Of a DNA stretch of 46,511 bases, positions 1 through 7,766 are shown piece after piece (position 1 is the first letter of the stretch; every line of letters starts with the position of its first letter). The notes beneath the pieces were generated by a model. That model was not told the origin of the DNA. It did no database searches and saw nothing but the letters and a program-made list of their open reading frames with translations. This DNA comes from PALSA-612 sp035652235 (GTDB lineage Bacteria > Actinomycetota > Thermoleophilia > Gaiellales > Gaiellaceae): positions 1 to 46,511 of the forward strand of contig DASREE010000055.1 in assembly GCA_035652235.1 (NCBI GenBank), in the 5' to 3' direction. Position numbers and translations under genes: made by a program.

Positions 1-140
1 AGCCCGTGCACGCCCCCAGGTGAAGGATGTCGGTGAGCCGTGTGAGGGAAAACCTCACGCACGGTTCGAGGCGGCGGCGGGAGGAAACCGCGCCAGTCGG
101 CCCAGGCCGCGCGGCGTCAGGCGCCTCCCGCCGACCCTAC
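1..140 (+). mobile_element. 3' end of a group II intron (domains V and VI), truncated by the window edge
   Basis: Positions 35-67 form the signature domain V hairpin: GAGCCGT pairs with ACGGTTC, a two-base GC bulge follows, and an upper stem GTGAGG/CCTCAC is capped by an A-rich GAAA-type loop. This is the catalytic core shape of bacterial group II introns. Domain VI follows, with a basal stem of GGCGGGAGG (about 75-83) against CCTCCCGCC (124-132). The sequence then ends in GACCCTAC at about 140, which fits the AY 3' boundary of such introns. The maturase/reverse transcriptase would lie left of the window, so whether the intron is intact cannot be told. Intron class is not assigned. Confidence 0.8.
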
Positions 141-617
141 CTCAGCGCCGGGGATCGCTGATGGGAAAGGGGTCGGACGTCCGACGTCTGCGGCATCGGC
201 GCCGAGGCCTTCTCTGAAGACGGGGTCGTCGGTGGGGTTCGGTCTCAGCTGAGGAACTTGAACGAGGCCTCGCCGACTGTCGGACCGAAGGTGACGTGGA
301 TCGGAGATTCCGAACTGTCGGAGCTAATGAGGGTTGCGTACTCGCTCTCTCTGAGTGGGAGAAGATTGCCGAGGGGAGTGCGAGTAGGCCTTCGCTCTCC
401 GAGACGAGCCGATACGAACAGGAAGCGGAGAAACCGCTCGGGAGTCTGATCCGGCCTTGCTGCATCACGGTCAGCGTGAGGGAAGGGGCGGAAGGGGCTG
501 CGGTCGTATGGAAAGGATGACCACGACGGCAAGCTGATCGAGGGAGTGAGAGGCGGCCGGCGCGGCTCTCTGATGCAATCTGCAGAAGGGCCTTGCGAAT
601 GAATTAGGAGAGCCTCT
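141..617. other. stretch without a recognisable gene
   Basis: This is the 3' flank of the intron. The open frames on both strands are short, rich in Arg, Ser and Pro, and match no family I know; none has a convincing ribosome-binding site. The one clear structure is a perfect 14-bp palindrome, GTCGGACGTCCGAC, at 172-185. A small stem AGCGG/CCGCT lies near 424-438. It may be a decayed gene interrupted by the intron, but nothing shows this directly. Confidence 0.4.
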
Positions 618-938
618 GTGTTCGAAATCCTCGGTATCGCCGGAATCACGGTCTCGATGGTCGCCTATGTACCGCAGGTCATCCACCTCGGGAGGGAACA
701 CTGCTCCGCGGGCATCAGCCGTCGCGCTTGGGCGATGTGGCTCCTCGGCAGCTTGTTGGTCGGCGCGCTTGCTGTGCATCGCGGCGACCTCGTGTTCATC
801 GCCCTCCAGTTCAGCACTCTGACGTCGGCCGCCGTCATCCTCTACTTGGCGCAGAAATATCGCGGACTTGTGTGCGAAGCTCACGCAGCCCACCCTGCGA
901 CCGAGCTCACGGTGACGGGCGGTACACCGGGTCCCTGA
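618..938 (+). CDS. PQ-loop (SemiSWEET-like) small membrane protein
   Basis: A 106-residue protein with three hydrophobic segments (about residues 3-18, 37-54 and 58-78) and a PQ-loop signature, AYVPQVIHL, at about 16-24. Single three-helix PQ-loop units are the building block of SemiSWEET sugar transporters and related small carriers that work as dimers; a sugar substrate here is only an inference. The GTG start at 618 is chosen because a TAGGAG ribosome-binding site sits 7 bases upstream (605-610). It appears to stand alone, facing the convergent DksA-like gene. Confidence 0.75.
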   Translation: MFEILGIAGITVSMVAYVPQVIHLGREHCSAGISRRAWAMWLLGSLLVGALAVHRGDLVFIALQFSTLTSAAVILYLAQKYRGLVCEAHAAHPATELTVTGGTPGP

Positions 939-1059
939 GCTGGTGATGCTGCGATACGAAGTCACGCCAGTCGTGAACGCCAGCAACAGCGCAAACATCC
1001 CAAAGGGCCATGGGAGGTGATCGTCGCAGCCGGGTAGCCGCGCTCGGTGCCGCGTCGGT

Positions 1060-1419
1060 CTAGTCTGCGCCGCGCTCGAACCGTTCCTGCTCTGCGGCGG
1101 TGCGTTCCGCCGTCGGCATCGCCTCGAGCCGGTCGTCGGGGATTGGCTCGCCGCTTTCGATCGAGAGCCCATAGGTGCCCTCGGCGAGTCGCTGCTCGGC
1201 CCGTTCCACGGCTGCGAGTTCTCCACGCAAGTCATCGGAGAGCCCCTCACCCAGTTCGTTGTCGTACAGATCAGATGCCTGATCGGCCATGTGCTGGTCC
1301 GTGGTGGTCGGCTCGTCGCTCGACTGCGGCTGGAGCCCGCGGAGGCCTTGCAGGATCCGTTTACGCTCGCGGGCGAGCAGCGCGCGTGCGAGCTCGGCAT
1401 CCATGGATCGAGAGTACAC
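1060..1419 (-). CDS. DksA/TraR-family protein without zinc-finger cysteines
   Basis: A 119-residue protein with an N-terminal helical half and a C-terminal block GTYGLSIESGEPIPDDRLEA, which is the DksA/TraR zinc-finger region (family norm: GTYG-C-x2-C-G-x-PI-x2-RL, then two more Cys). All four cysteine positions are replaced by Ser, Thr, Ala or Glu, so it cannot hold the C4 zinc. DksA proteins insert into the RNA polymerase secondary channel; cysteine-poor members are known in the family and some still work. The start is GTG 1419 or ATG 1404; neither has a clear ribosome-binding site. It lies just downstream of the ANTAR regulator on the same strand. Confidence 0.75.
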   Translation of the reverse strand: MYSRSMDAELARALLARERKRILQGLRGLQPQSSDEPTTTDQHMADQASDLYDNELGEGLSDDLRGELAAVERAEQRLAEGTYGLSIESGEPIPDDRLEAMPTAERTAAEQERFERGAD

Positions 1420-1427
1420 CGCGAAGG

Positions 1428-2114
1428 TCAGGAACCTGGCGATGGGCTTGGAGTGCTTCGGCGGCCTTTCCCTTGCGTTGCTTCTGGAGCCGCGGGCTGC
1501 GTACCTGGCGGGAGGAGGAGCAGGTGGCTTTGGACGACTGCGGTAGCGATGTCGGCGAGTTTGTGGCCGTTGTGTTGGGAGTGGTCGCGGAGCATCGCGA
1601 ATGCCTTGTCGGCGTTGATTGCGTGCTGGTTCATCAGGATGCCTTTTGCTTGTTCGATGACGGCGCGGCGTCCGAAGGCTCCTTGCAGGCTGTGGTATTC
1701 GGTGAAGCGTTGCAGGGTGATGTCGATCGCGCTTTGCAGCTCTTCGGGGGTGGTGTCGACGATGTAGGCGAAGACGCCGCGTTTGGCGGCTTCGCGGACG
1801 TAGGCGGGGTCGCGTGCTGCGAGCAGTGCGATCACGGGGCAGGAGGCTTCGTGGACGATCTCGCCGATCAGCTCGAGCGCGTGCTCGGAGGAGAGGCCGA
1901 GCCCGACGAGCGCGACGTCGGGGTGCTCTCTGGCGGTGACGGCGGCGACCTCCTTGACCTCGATCTCGCGGGCGATCACCTCGTGGCCGAGTCCGCTGAC
2001 GACCTGTGCCAGGAGCTCGAGCCGGTCGCGTCGCTCGTTGGCGATCAGAACACGGAGATGCTCGACGCCGTTCTCGGCCAGCGCCCGGTCGTGGGGACGC
2101 GGGACCAGTGCCAT
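1428..2114 (-). CDS. ANTAR-domain response regulator with degenerate receiver
   Basis: A 228-residue protein. Residues about 20-135 form a receiver-like domain (VLIANERRDRLELLAQVV; HPDVALVGLGL), and about 140-205 an ANTAR RNA-binding domain (RRAVIEQAKGILMNQHAINADKAF, with the AKGILM core). ANTAR proteins bind paired hairpins in nascent RNA and prevent termination. The usual phospho-acceptor Asp in the VALV-D-L strand is Gly here, so normal phosphorylation is unlikely. The start is ATG 2114; the open frame continues upstream but that sequence is not protein-like and overlaps the divergent dps leader. The gene is divergent from dps, about 190 bp away. Confidence 0.85.
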   Translation of the reverse strand: MALVPRPHDRALAENGVEHLRVLIANERRDRLELLAQVVSGLGHEVIAREIEVKEVAAVTAREHPDVALVGLGLSSEHALELIGEIVHEASCPVIALLAARDPAYVREAAKRGVFAYIVDTTPEELQSAIDITLQRFTEYHSLQGAFGRRAVIEQAKGILMNQHAINADKAFAMLRDHSQHNGHKLADIATAVVQSHLLLLPPGTQPAAPEATQGKGRRSTPSPSPGS

Positions 2115-2137
2115 GGGCCCAATTTTAGCGGCCTGCG

Positions 2138-2302
2138 TATACTTGCTTCGTCCTTTTGGGCGACGAGCCGTGTCGCCGGAGCGACTCCGCGGGCCACAGC
2201 GATCGGGCCCGCCATGATCCGCCCTCAGCAGCGTGGGCTGGAGCACTTGAGCCGCCGCTTTTCTTGTCCTGCGGCGGGGCTTCAGACCGATGGGAGGATT
2301 CG
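2138..2302 (+). promoter_or_regulatory. dps promoter and structured leader (leader-family copy A)
   Basis: A TATACT -10 box at 2138-2143 precedes a leader of about 150 nt. The leader carries a hairpin GCGGGCC (2189-2195)/GGCCCGC (2206-2212) with an AGCGAT loop, then the conserved 26-nt element at 2220-2245 (starts CGCCCTCAGCAG, ends GGAGCA). The ribosome-binding site GGGAGG is at 2292-2297. CCTC in the element can pair with GAGG of that site. The same order and spacing occurs before three other transcription units in this window. No canonical -35 box is evident. Confidence 0.6.
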
Positions 2303-2800
2303 ATGGAGACCGAGCAGATCGTTCAAGAGGTCGAGGCGCATCCGACGCTTTCGCATCATGAGCAGCGTGAGGTCGGGTTGGAGTTGCAGGCGACGCTCGT
2401 CGAGCTGGTCGACCTGGCGCTACTCGGCAAGCAGCTGCACTGGAGTGTTGTCGGGCCGGGCTTCCGGCCGCTTCATCTTCAGCTCGACGAGCTCGTCGAT
2501 GCCTGGCGCGAGCTGGCCGACACGGTCGCCGAACGGGCGGTGGCGCTCGGCTATTGGCCCGACGGACAGGCGGGAACGGTGGCAGGGGCCAGCGGGCTCG
2601 ACCCGGTCCCATCGGGAGCGGCGGCCGATCATGTCGTCGTCGAGCTGCTGGCGAGCCGTCTGATCGAGGTCGTCGGCCGCGCGCGGGCGCGCATGGACCG
2701 GCTGGACGCAGTCGATCTTGCCAGCCAGGACGTGCTGATCGAGGTCGTTCGCGCGCTCGAGCAGCAGCTCTGGATGGTGCGCGCCCAGCGCGCGAGCTAA
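2303..2800 (+). CDS. dps: Dps/ferritin-like DNA-protecting protein
   Basis: A 165-residue protein of normal Dps length. The intersubunit ferroxidase site is complete: His46 and His58 (LHWSVVGPGFRPLH), Asp62, Asp73 and Glu77, at the same spacing as in E. coli Dps. Dps dodecamers oxidise and store Fe(II) with peroxide and protect DNA in stress and starvation. The start is ATG 2303, with GGGAGG 5 bases upstream; an earlier in-frame start would run through the structured leader. The gene is monocistronic, divergent from the ANTAR regulator, and preceded by leader copy A. Confidence 0.9.
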   Translation: METEQIVQEVEAHPTLSHHEQREVGLELQATLVELVDLALLGKQLHWSVVGPGFRPLHLQLDELVDAWRELADTVAERAVALGYWPDGQAGTVAGASGLDPVPSGAAADHVVVELLASRLIEVVGRARARMDRLDAVDLASQDVLIEVVRALEQQLWMVRAQRAS

Positions 2801-2977
2801 CGATCGCCGGAGATCCGTGCCGTTCGGCCGAGCTGACTGTCCATGCGGATGACAAGTCCCTCGCCTGCGCGCGGGACCAGACGCCTGCGGCGTGGGAACA
2901 GCAGGGATTCTTCGGCGCGGTCGGGTTGGCAGGCCCGCATCTGGACGCCTGAGCACGGGCACCACCGACTGCTTCTT

Positions 2978-3947
2978 ATGCATGAGGTCTGGGAGCGGCT
3001 GCCGTTGCGGCAGCTGCGGATTGCGCTCGCCGCCGCCGTTGCCGGAGTCGCTCTCTACGGTCTGCTCACGCACCGCCATGCGATCGTTGAGACGCTGCGG
3101 CGGCTTCACCACGTCTCGCCCGCGTGGCTGGCGCTGGCGCTCGCATGCGAGGCGGCCTCGCTCGTTGTCTACGCGCTTCTCATCCGCCGGCTGTTGCGGC
3201 TGGGCGGCGTCGTTGCGCCGCTCCGGGGATTGCTCGGTAACACAGTCGTCGGAATCGCGATGACGAACTCGCTCCCCGGCGGCGGCGGAGTCTCGAGCGT
3301 GTACTGGTACCGGCAGCTTCGACGCCGCGGTGCCGACCGGGCGCTCGCTGCGATCGTGATGCTGGCGGCGAGTGTTACCGGACTTGTGACGCTCGTCTAC
3401 TTGACTGTGCTCGGGATCGCCGTCGCCGGCAGCCACAGCGTGCTCGGTGGTGTTCGCGGGCCGGTCCTGATTGGCGCCGTGCTCTTTCTCGCTGTGCGGA
3501 TCTATTTCCATCGGCCGATCGCGAGCGGCTTCCGCTGGCTCGCACGCCGGGCCGCTGGCCGCGACGAGCGGATCGTCGCCCAACACGTTCCGCCGCGAGA
3601 GTTCGCGACGCTGATGCTCGGTTACCTGAACTGGCTGTTCGACTGCGTCACTCTCCTGGGTGCGCTGCTCGCCGTGCATGCCACTGTGCCGTGGGCCGGT
3701 GTCCTGCTCGCCTACGGTCTCGGGCAGTTGGTGGCGGGCATCCCGCTGCTGCCGGGCGGGGGCGGGACGGTCGAGGCGGCGCTCGCGCTCGGACTGGTCG
3801 CGGTCGGAGGCAGGACGGGTGCGATCGTCGCGGGCGTGATCCTTCCGTCTGATCCGCGCTTGGGGGCTCGTGCCGATCGGTTGGGCGATCTGGACGCTCG
3901 GCCATCGCCGAGGCCCGCGAACTGTTCGACTCGGCGGCGTCGCATGA
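2978..3947 (+). CDS. Lysylphosphatidylglycerol synthase TM-domain (UPF0104/YbhN-type) membrane protein, frameshifted near the C-terminus
   Basis: Seven or eight hydrophobic segments run from residue 10 to the end. Family features are SLPGGGGVSS (about 100) and GIPLLPGGGGTVEA (about 250-263), the paired Gly-rich loops of the LPG-synthase TM/flippase-like family. The 2978 frame stays open to 3982 but loses family character after 3845. In the +1 frame, 3846-3947 encodes RLIRAWGLVPIGWAIWTLGH, the normal family C-terminus, ending in TGA at 3945-3947. So either one extra base or two missing bases lies near 3842-3846, by mutation or sequencing error. The ATG at 2978 has no strong ribosome-binding site. 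Substrate is unknown (lipid or polyprenol in relatives). Confidence 0.75.
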
Positions 3948-3977
3948 TCTGCCCCGCGGAGGAGCCGGGCGGGCCGC

Positions 3978-4008
3978 GGTAAGACGCGGAGTCGAAGCGA
4001 CGCTGGAG
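3978..4008 (+). promoter_or_regulatory. Recurrent intergenic element Q, copy F
   Basis: GGTAAGA, then exactly 13 nt, then CGACGCTGGAG at 3998-4008, about 55-85 bp before the NADH dehydrogenase start. It has the same pattern and spacing as at least six other intergenic sites in the window. Function unknown: promoter-proximal DNA signal or 5'-UTR RNA motif. Confidence 0.5.
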
Positions 4009-4061
4009 CTTCGAGCGGTTCCGCACGACGCCAGCTCGGAAAGGAACGGGATCATGCAGTC

Positions 4062-5426
4062 GTGGTCATGAGCGGCACCGACGACCGACATCGGGTGGTC
4101 GTCGTCGGCGGTGGGTTCGGCGGGCTCCAAACCGTCCGCAGTCTTCGCCGCGCGCCGGTCGAGATCACGCTCGTCGACCGCCGCAACTTCCACCTGTTCC
4201 AGCCGCTGCTCTACCAGGTCGCAACCGGCGCCCTCTCTCCCGCCGAGATCGCAACGCCGCTGCGCGGTGTGCTGAAGCGACAGAAGAACGTTCGCGTGCT
4301 GATGGGCGAGGTTCGCGAATTCGACCTCGCGCGTCGGCAGGTCACCTTGGACGCGCTCCCGGACGGCGGCACAGATCTTGCGATCCCGTATGAGACGCTG
4401 ATCGTCGCCGGCGGCTCGCGGTACTCCTACTTCGGGCACGACGAGTGGCGGCCGTTCGCGCTCGAGATCAAGTCGGTTGAGAGCGCTCTCGAGGTTCGGC
4501 GGCGGATCTTCACCGCGTTCGAGGCCGCCGAGATCGAGCAGGACGCGCAGCGGCGCGAGGCGTGGCTCACCTTCGTGGTCGTGGGCGGCGGACCCACCGG
4601 GATCGAGATGGCGGGCCAGATCGCCGAGCTCGCACGCGACGCGCTGCCGCCCGACTTCCATTCGGTCGATCCGCGTCGCGCCCGGATCCTCCTCGTCGAA
4701 GCGTCCGAGCGGCTCCTGCCGACCTTCCCGCCGCGGCTCTCGTCGCGGGCGGCGCAGACGCTCGAGCGGCTCGGAGTCACCGTGCTCCTCGGCACGACGG
4801 TCGTCGGTCTCGACGGCGAATCGATCATGAGTAAGGGGCCGGACGGAACGAGCACGCACGTGCAGACGCGAACGATCGTTTGGGCTGCCGGCGTCGTCGC
4901 TTCCGAGTTGGCGGCTGCGCTTGCCGCCGCCAGCGGGGCAGCACTCGACCGTGGCGGACGAGTCGCGGTGGGGCCCGACCTGACGATTCAGGGACACCCA
5001 GAGGTGATCGCGCTCGGCGATATGGCGAGCGTGCACGACGCGGAAGGCAACGCGGTGGCGCTGCCCGGTCTCGCCTCGACGGCGATGCAGCAGGGCCGCC
5101 ACGCCGCCAAGACCGTGCGGAGGCGTGCGCAGGGCAAGCCGGCGCTACCGTTCCGCTTCGTCGACAAGGGCAACCTGGCAACGATCGGCCGTGCGCATGC
5201 GGTTGCGGAGATCAAGGGCGTCCAGGTAAGCGGCCTGCTTGCCTGGCTGATCTGGGTGAGCGTCCACATCTTCTATCTGATCGGGTTGCAGAACCGGCTG
5301 CTCGTCCTCACCCGCTGGGCGTTCAGCTTCGTGACGCGCGGCCGCGGCGCGCGGCTGATCACGGGGAGCGCCGAAGGGGCTGCAAGCGCAGAGGAGGTCG
5401 CAAAGACGACACTCGCCCGGACGTAG
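4062..5426 (+). CDS. ndh: Type II NADH dehydrogenase
   Basis: A 454-residue single-subunit flavoprotein that passes electrons from NADH to quinone without pumping protons. The FAD-binding motif VVVVGGGFGG is at 12-21, FQPLLYQVATG at 46-56 (typical of NDH-2), and the second Rossmann motif VVVGGGPTGIEMAG at 172-185. The C-terminal part (about 385-425; LLAWLIWVSVHIFYLIG) is the amphipathic membrane-binding region. The start is GTG 4062 or ATG 4068; AAGGAACGGG at 4041-4050 favours GTG 4062. The gene stands alone behind element Q copy F. It would feed the quinone pool used by the terminal oxidases. Confidence 0.88.
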   Translation: MVMSGTDDRHRVVVVGGGFGGLQTVRSLRRAPVEITLVDRRNFHLFQPLLYQVATGALSPAEIATPLRGVLKRQKNVRVLMGEVREFDLARRQVTLDALPDGGTDLAIPYETLIVAGGSRYSYFGHDEWRPFALEIKSVESALEVRRRIFTAFEAAEIEQDAQRREAWLTFVVVGGGPTGIEMAGQIAELARDALPPDFHSVDPRRARILLVEASERLLPTFPPRLSSRAAQTLERLGVTVLLGTTVVGLDGESIMSKGPDGTSTHVQTRTIVWAAGVVASELAAALAAASGAALDRGGRVAVGPDLTIQGHPEVIALGDMASVHDAEGNAVALPGLASTAMQQGRHAAKTVRRRAQGKPALPFRFVDKGNLATIGRAHAVAEIKGVQVSGLLAWLIWVSVHIFYLIGLQNRLLVLTRWAFSFVTRGRGARLITGSAEGAASAEEVAKTTLART

Positions 5427-5439
5427 TAGCGACCAGTGC

Positions 5440-5612
5440 TACAGTCGTCTGGCGGCGCCGTAACGCCCCGGCAGCCGTGACCGTGACTCAGGCCGTAAGC
5501 GATTCGGCCTCGCAAGAGAGATCCGCCCTCAGCAGTGTGGGTTGGAGCAGTGATCGACCTGAGCGTGTACAGGTCGGCGACGAAGCTCACCCGACGCTGA
5601 AGGAGGACCGCA
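5440..5612 (+). promoter_or_regulatory. Promoter and structured leader of the zinc ribbon-folE operon (leader-family copy B)
   Basis: TACAGT at 5440-5445 is the likely -10 box. A hairpin AGGCCG (5490-5495)/CGGCCT (5505-5510) with an AGCGAT loop precedes the 26-nt element at 5524-5549. CCTCAGC (5527-5533) pairs with GCTGAAGG (5596-5603) with one bulged A, which covers the start of the ribosome-binding site AAGGAGG (5600-5606). CGACGCTGAAG, the 3' half of element Q, is at 5592-5602. Confidence 0.6.
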
Positions 5613-5855
5613 ATGGGATTTCAGGTCGACGCTCTCAGAGGGCGCGCGACGGATGTGAGCGCAGCGCTTTGGGCGTCGGGCCTGGAAGCGCCGGGCTCGT
5701 CGGTAGGAACGCGGCGGGAACTTCGCTGTCCGGGTTGCGGCTACGGCGCTGTCGTCGCGCACCCGCTCAGAAGGTGCCCGATGTGCGGCGGTGGCGACTG
5801 GCAGCTGATCGAAGCCTTGTCGGTACCTGATGGCGCCGGAGCGGGCCGCTCGTGA
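5613..5855 (+). CDS. Small zinc-ribbon protein
   Basis: An 80-residue protein with a clear C4 zinc ribbon: CPGCGYGAV at about 39-47 and CPMCGG at about 55-60. The N-terminal third is Ala/Gly-rich and featureless. The start is ATG 5613, with AAGGAGG 6 bases upstream. The stop overlaps the folE start by 4 bp, so the two are probably translationally coupled. Function unknown; it could be a metal-binding partner or a regulatory zinc ribbon. Its promoter carries leader copy B. Confidence 0.7.
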   Translation: MGFQVDALRGRATDVSAALWASGLEAPGSSVGTRRELRCPGCGYGAVVAHPLRRCPMCGGGDWQLIEALSVPDGAGAGRS

Positions 5856-6565
5856 GCACCGTTCCGAAAGCGCACCTGGTCGAGATCCGGGGTGGCCTGA
5901 TTCCGGCGCCGGGGCGCCCGTCGGTTGACCCCGAGGAGACGATCGCCTGGGAGCAGATCGCGCCACGCCAAATCGGGGTCGAGGATTGGGGCCGCTTCGA
6001 GAACTCGATCGCCGAGATCTTCAGCGCCTTCGGGCTCGAACAGGGCTCGGTCTCCACAGCCACGACGCCGCTGCGATTTCTGAAGGCGCTCTACGACGCG
6101 ACCGCCGGCTACGAGGGTGATGCCAAGCTCCTGACGGCCTTCCCGACCGAGTACCACGAAGGAGCCGCATCCCGGATCAGCCAGGTGGTCGAGGGGCCGA
6201 TCTCCTTCTATTCGCTCTGCGAGCACCACGCGCTGCCGTTCCACGGATTCGCCCACGTTGGATACGTCGCGGACGAGCAGATCATCGGCATCTCGAAGCT
6301 GACCCGGCTCGTGCGCCTGTTCGCGCGCCGCTTCACGGTCCAGGAACGCCTGGGCGTGCAGATCGCGGACACGCTCGTCTCGCTGATGAAGCCACACGGC
6401 GTCGCAGTCCATATCGAGGCCGAGCATCTCTGCACGCAGATGCGCGGCGTGCGCGAGGAGCACTCGAAGACGGTCACCTCGTTCTGGCGAGGCGGCTACG
6501 TCGAGGAGCCGGAGATGCGGCGCGAGTTCCTCGAAGAGGTCCGGAGCCGAAACCCTTGGAGCTAG
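5852..6565 (+). CDS. folE: GTP cyclohydrolase I
   Basis: A 237-residue protein for GTP to 7,8-dihydroneopterin triphosphate, the first step of tetrahydrofolate/pterin (or 7-deazapurine) synthesis. Zinc ligands are present: Cys123 and His126 in SLCEHHALPFHG, and Cys194 in EAEHLCTQMRG. The N-terminal 40 residues are extended relative to the core. The GTG start at 5852 overlaps the zinc-ribbon stop. No other folate genes follow; the next gene is an FAD reductase, so this may be a stress-regulated or secondary copy rather than the housekeeping folate operon. Confidence 0.93.
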   Translation: MSTVPKAHLVEIRGGLIPAPGRPSVDPEETIAWEQIAPRQIGVEDWGRFENSIAEIFSAFGLEQGSVSTATTPLRFLKALYDATAGYEGDAKLLTAFPTEYHEGAASRISQVVEGPISFYSLCEHHALPFHGFAHVGYVADEQIIGISKLTRLVRLFARRFTVQERLGVQIADTLVSLMKPHGVAVHIEAEHLCTQMRGVREEHSKTVTSFWRGGYVEEPEMRREFLEEVRSRNPWS

Positions 6566-6584
6566 AACGGCGAGGAGAAGACGC

Positions 6585-7766
6585 ATGCACACATATCGCT
6601 ATCTGATCGTCGGCGGCGGCCTGACCGCCGACGCAGCCTGCAAGGGCATCCGCGAACGTGACCCGAACGGAACGATCGGCGTCGTAGCCGACGAAGCGCA
6701 CCCGCCGTACGCGCGACCGCCGCTGACAAAGGCTCTCTGGAAGGGCGACGACGAAGACACGATCTGGTGCGGAACATCCGACCTCGGCGTCGAGCTGAAG
6801 CTCGGCCGTACGATCCTCTCGCTCGACCTGCTGGTCCACGAGGCGACCGACGACGCCGGCGAGACTTACGCCTACGAGCGGCTGCTGCTCGCAGGCGGCG
6901 GCCGGCCCCGCCGCCTGCCGTTCGGCGGCGACGAGGTGATCTACTTTCGTACCCTCGACGACTACCGGCGGCTGCGGGCACTTGCCGACGGCGACGCACG
7001 TTTCCTGGTGATCGGCGGCGGCTTCATCGGCTCGGAGATCGCTGCGGCGCTGGCGATGAACGGCCAGACGGTGACGATGGTCTTCCCCGAGCCGGGAATC
7101 GGCGCGCGCATCTTTCCGGCCAACCTGTCCGCGTTCGTGACCGGCTACTACCGCGACAAGGGAGTCGAGCTACTCGCGGACGCGTCGGTGACCGGCATCG
7201 AACGCACCGGCGGCGTTGCGCGCGTCGCGACCAAGGACGGTCGGACACTCGAGGCCGATGTGATCGTGGCCGGACTCGGAATCGAGCCGCGCACCGAGCT
7301 TGCCGCGGCCGCCGGACTGCCGGTCGAAGACGGGATCGTCGTCGACGAGCGCGCACGTGTGCGTGGACACGAGGACGTGTTCGCGGCGGGTGACGTCGCC
7401 CGCTTCCCCGCCTCGGCACTCGACACGACCATGCGCGTTGAGCACGAGGACAACGCGAAGAGCCAGGGACGGCTAGCCGGGATCAACATGGCCGGGGCCG
7501 ATGAGCCCTACGACCACCTGCCCTTCTTCTACTCCGACCTGTTCGACCTCGGCTACGAGGCGGTTGGCGAGCTCGACCCCCGCCACGAGACGGTCGCTGA
7601 GTGGGACGAGCCCAACCTCAAGGGGCTCGTCTACTACCTCGACGACGATCGGCATCCGCGCGGCGTTCTGCTCTGGAACGTCTTCGGCCGCGTCGACGAG
7701 GCCCGCGACCTGATCCGCGCACACCAGCCGATCGAAGCAGGCACGCTGCGCGAGCCCGTCACATGA
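6585..7766 (+). CDS. FAD/NAD(P)-dependent ferredoxin reductase-like oxidoreductase
   Basis: A 393-residue pyridine nucleotide-disulfide oxidoreductase-fold protein of the AIF/rubredoxin-reductase/ferredoxin-reductase type. Motifs: FAD-binding LIVGGGLTADAA at 8-19, PYARPPLTKALW at about 42-53 (typical of this family, with no redox CxxxxC), NAD-binding VIGGGFIGSEIA at about 143-154, and the second FAD motif DVFAAGDVA at about 264-272. It probably reduces a small redox protein or O2 using NAD(P)H. It lies 19 bp after folE and overlaps the sigma factor by 4 bp. Confidence 0.82.
   Translation: MHTYRYLIVGGGLTADAACKGIRERDPNGTIGVVADEAHPPYARPPLTKALWKGDDEDTIWCGTSDLGVELKLGRTILSLDLLVHEATDDAGETYAYERLLLAGGGRPRRLPFGGDEVIYFRTLDDYRRLRALADGDARFLVIGGGFIGSEIAAALAMNGQTVTMVFPEPGIGARIFPANLSAFVTGYYRDKGVELLADASVTGIERTGGVARVATKDGRTLEADVIVAGLGIEPRTELAAAAGLPVEDGIVVDERARVRGHEDVFAAGDVARFPASALDTTMRVEHEDNAKSQGRLAGINMAGADEPYDHLPFFYSDLFDLGYEAVGELDPRHETVAEWDEPNLKGLVYYLDDDRHPRGVLLWNVFGRVDEARDLIRAHQPIEAGTLREPVT

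Noticed and set aside
296..520. 74-codon open frame in the intron flank
   Set aside because: No ribosome-binding site, no recognised motif, and several competing frames of equal quality.
2218..2250. Leader element as a known riboswitch (TPP, cobalamin, c-di-GMP, ydaO, THF, fluoride, guanidine)
   Set aside because: None of the core motifs of these classes that I know appears in the four leaders; a model search would be needed to be certain.
1047..2663. 538-codon plus-strand open frame
   Set aside because: It runs antisense through the DksA-like and ANTAR genes and into dps in another frame. Its composition is Arg/Ala/Asp-rich, without domains, which is usual for shadows in GC-rich DNA.
3648..5102. 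484-codon minus-strand open frame
   Set aside because: Antisense to ndh and the flippase-like gene, both of which have clear family motifs.
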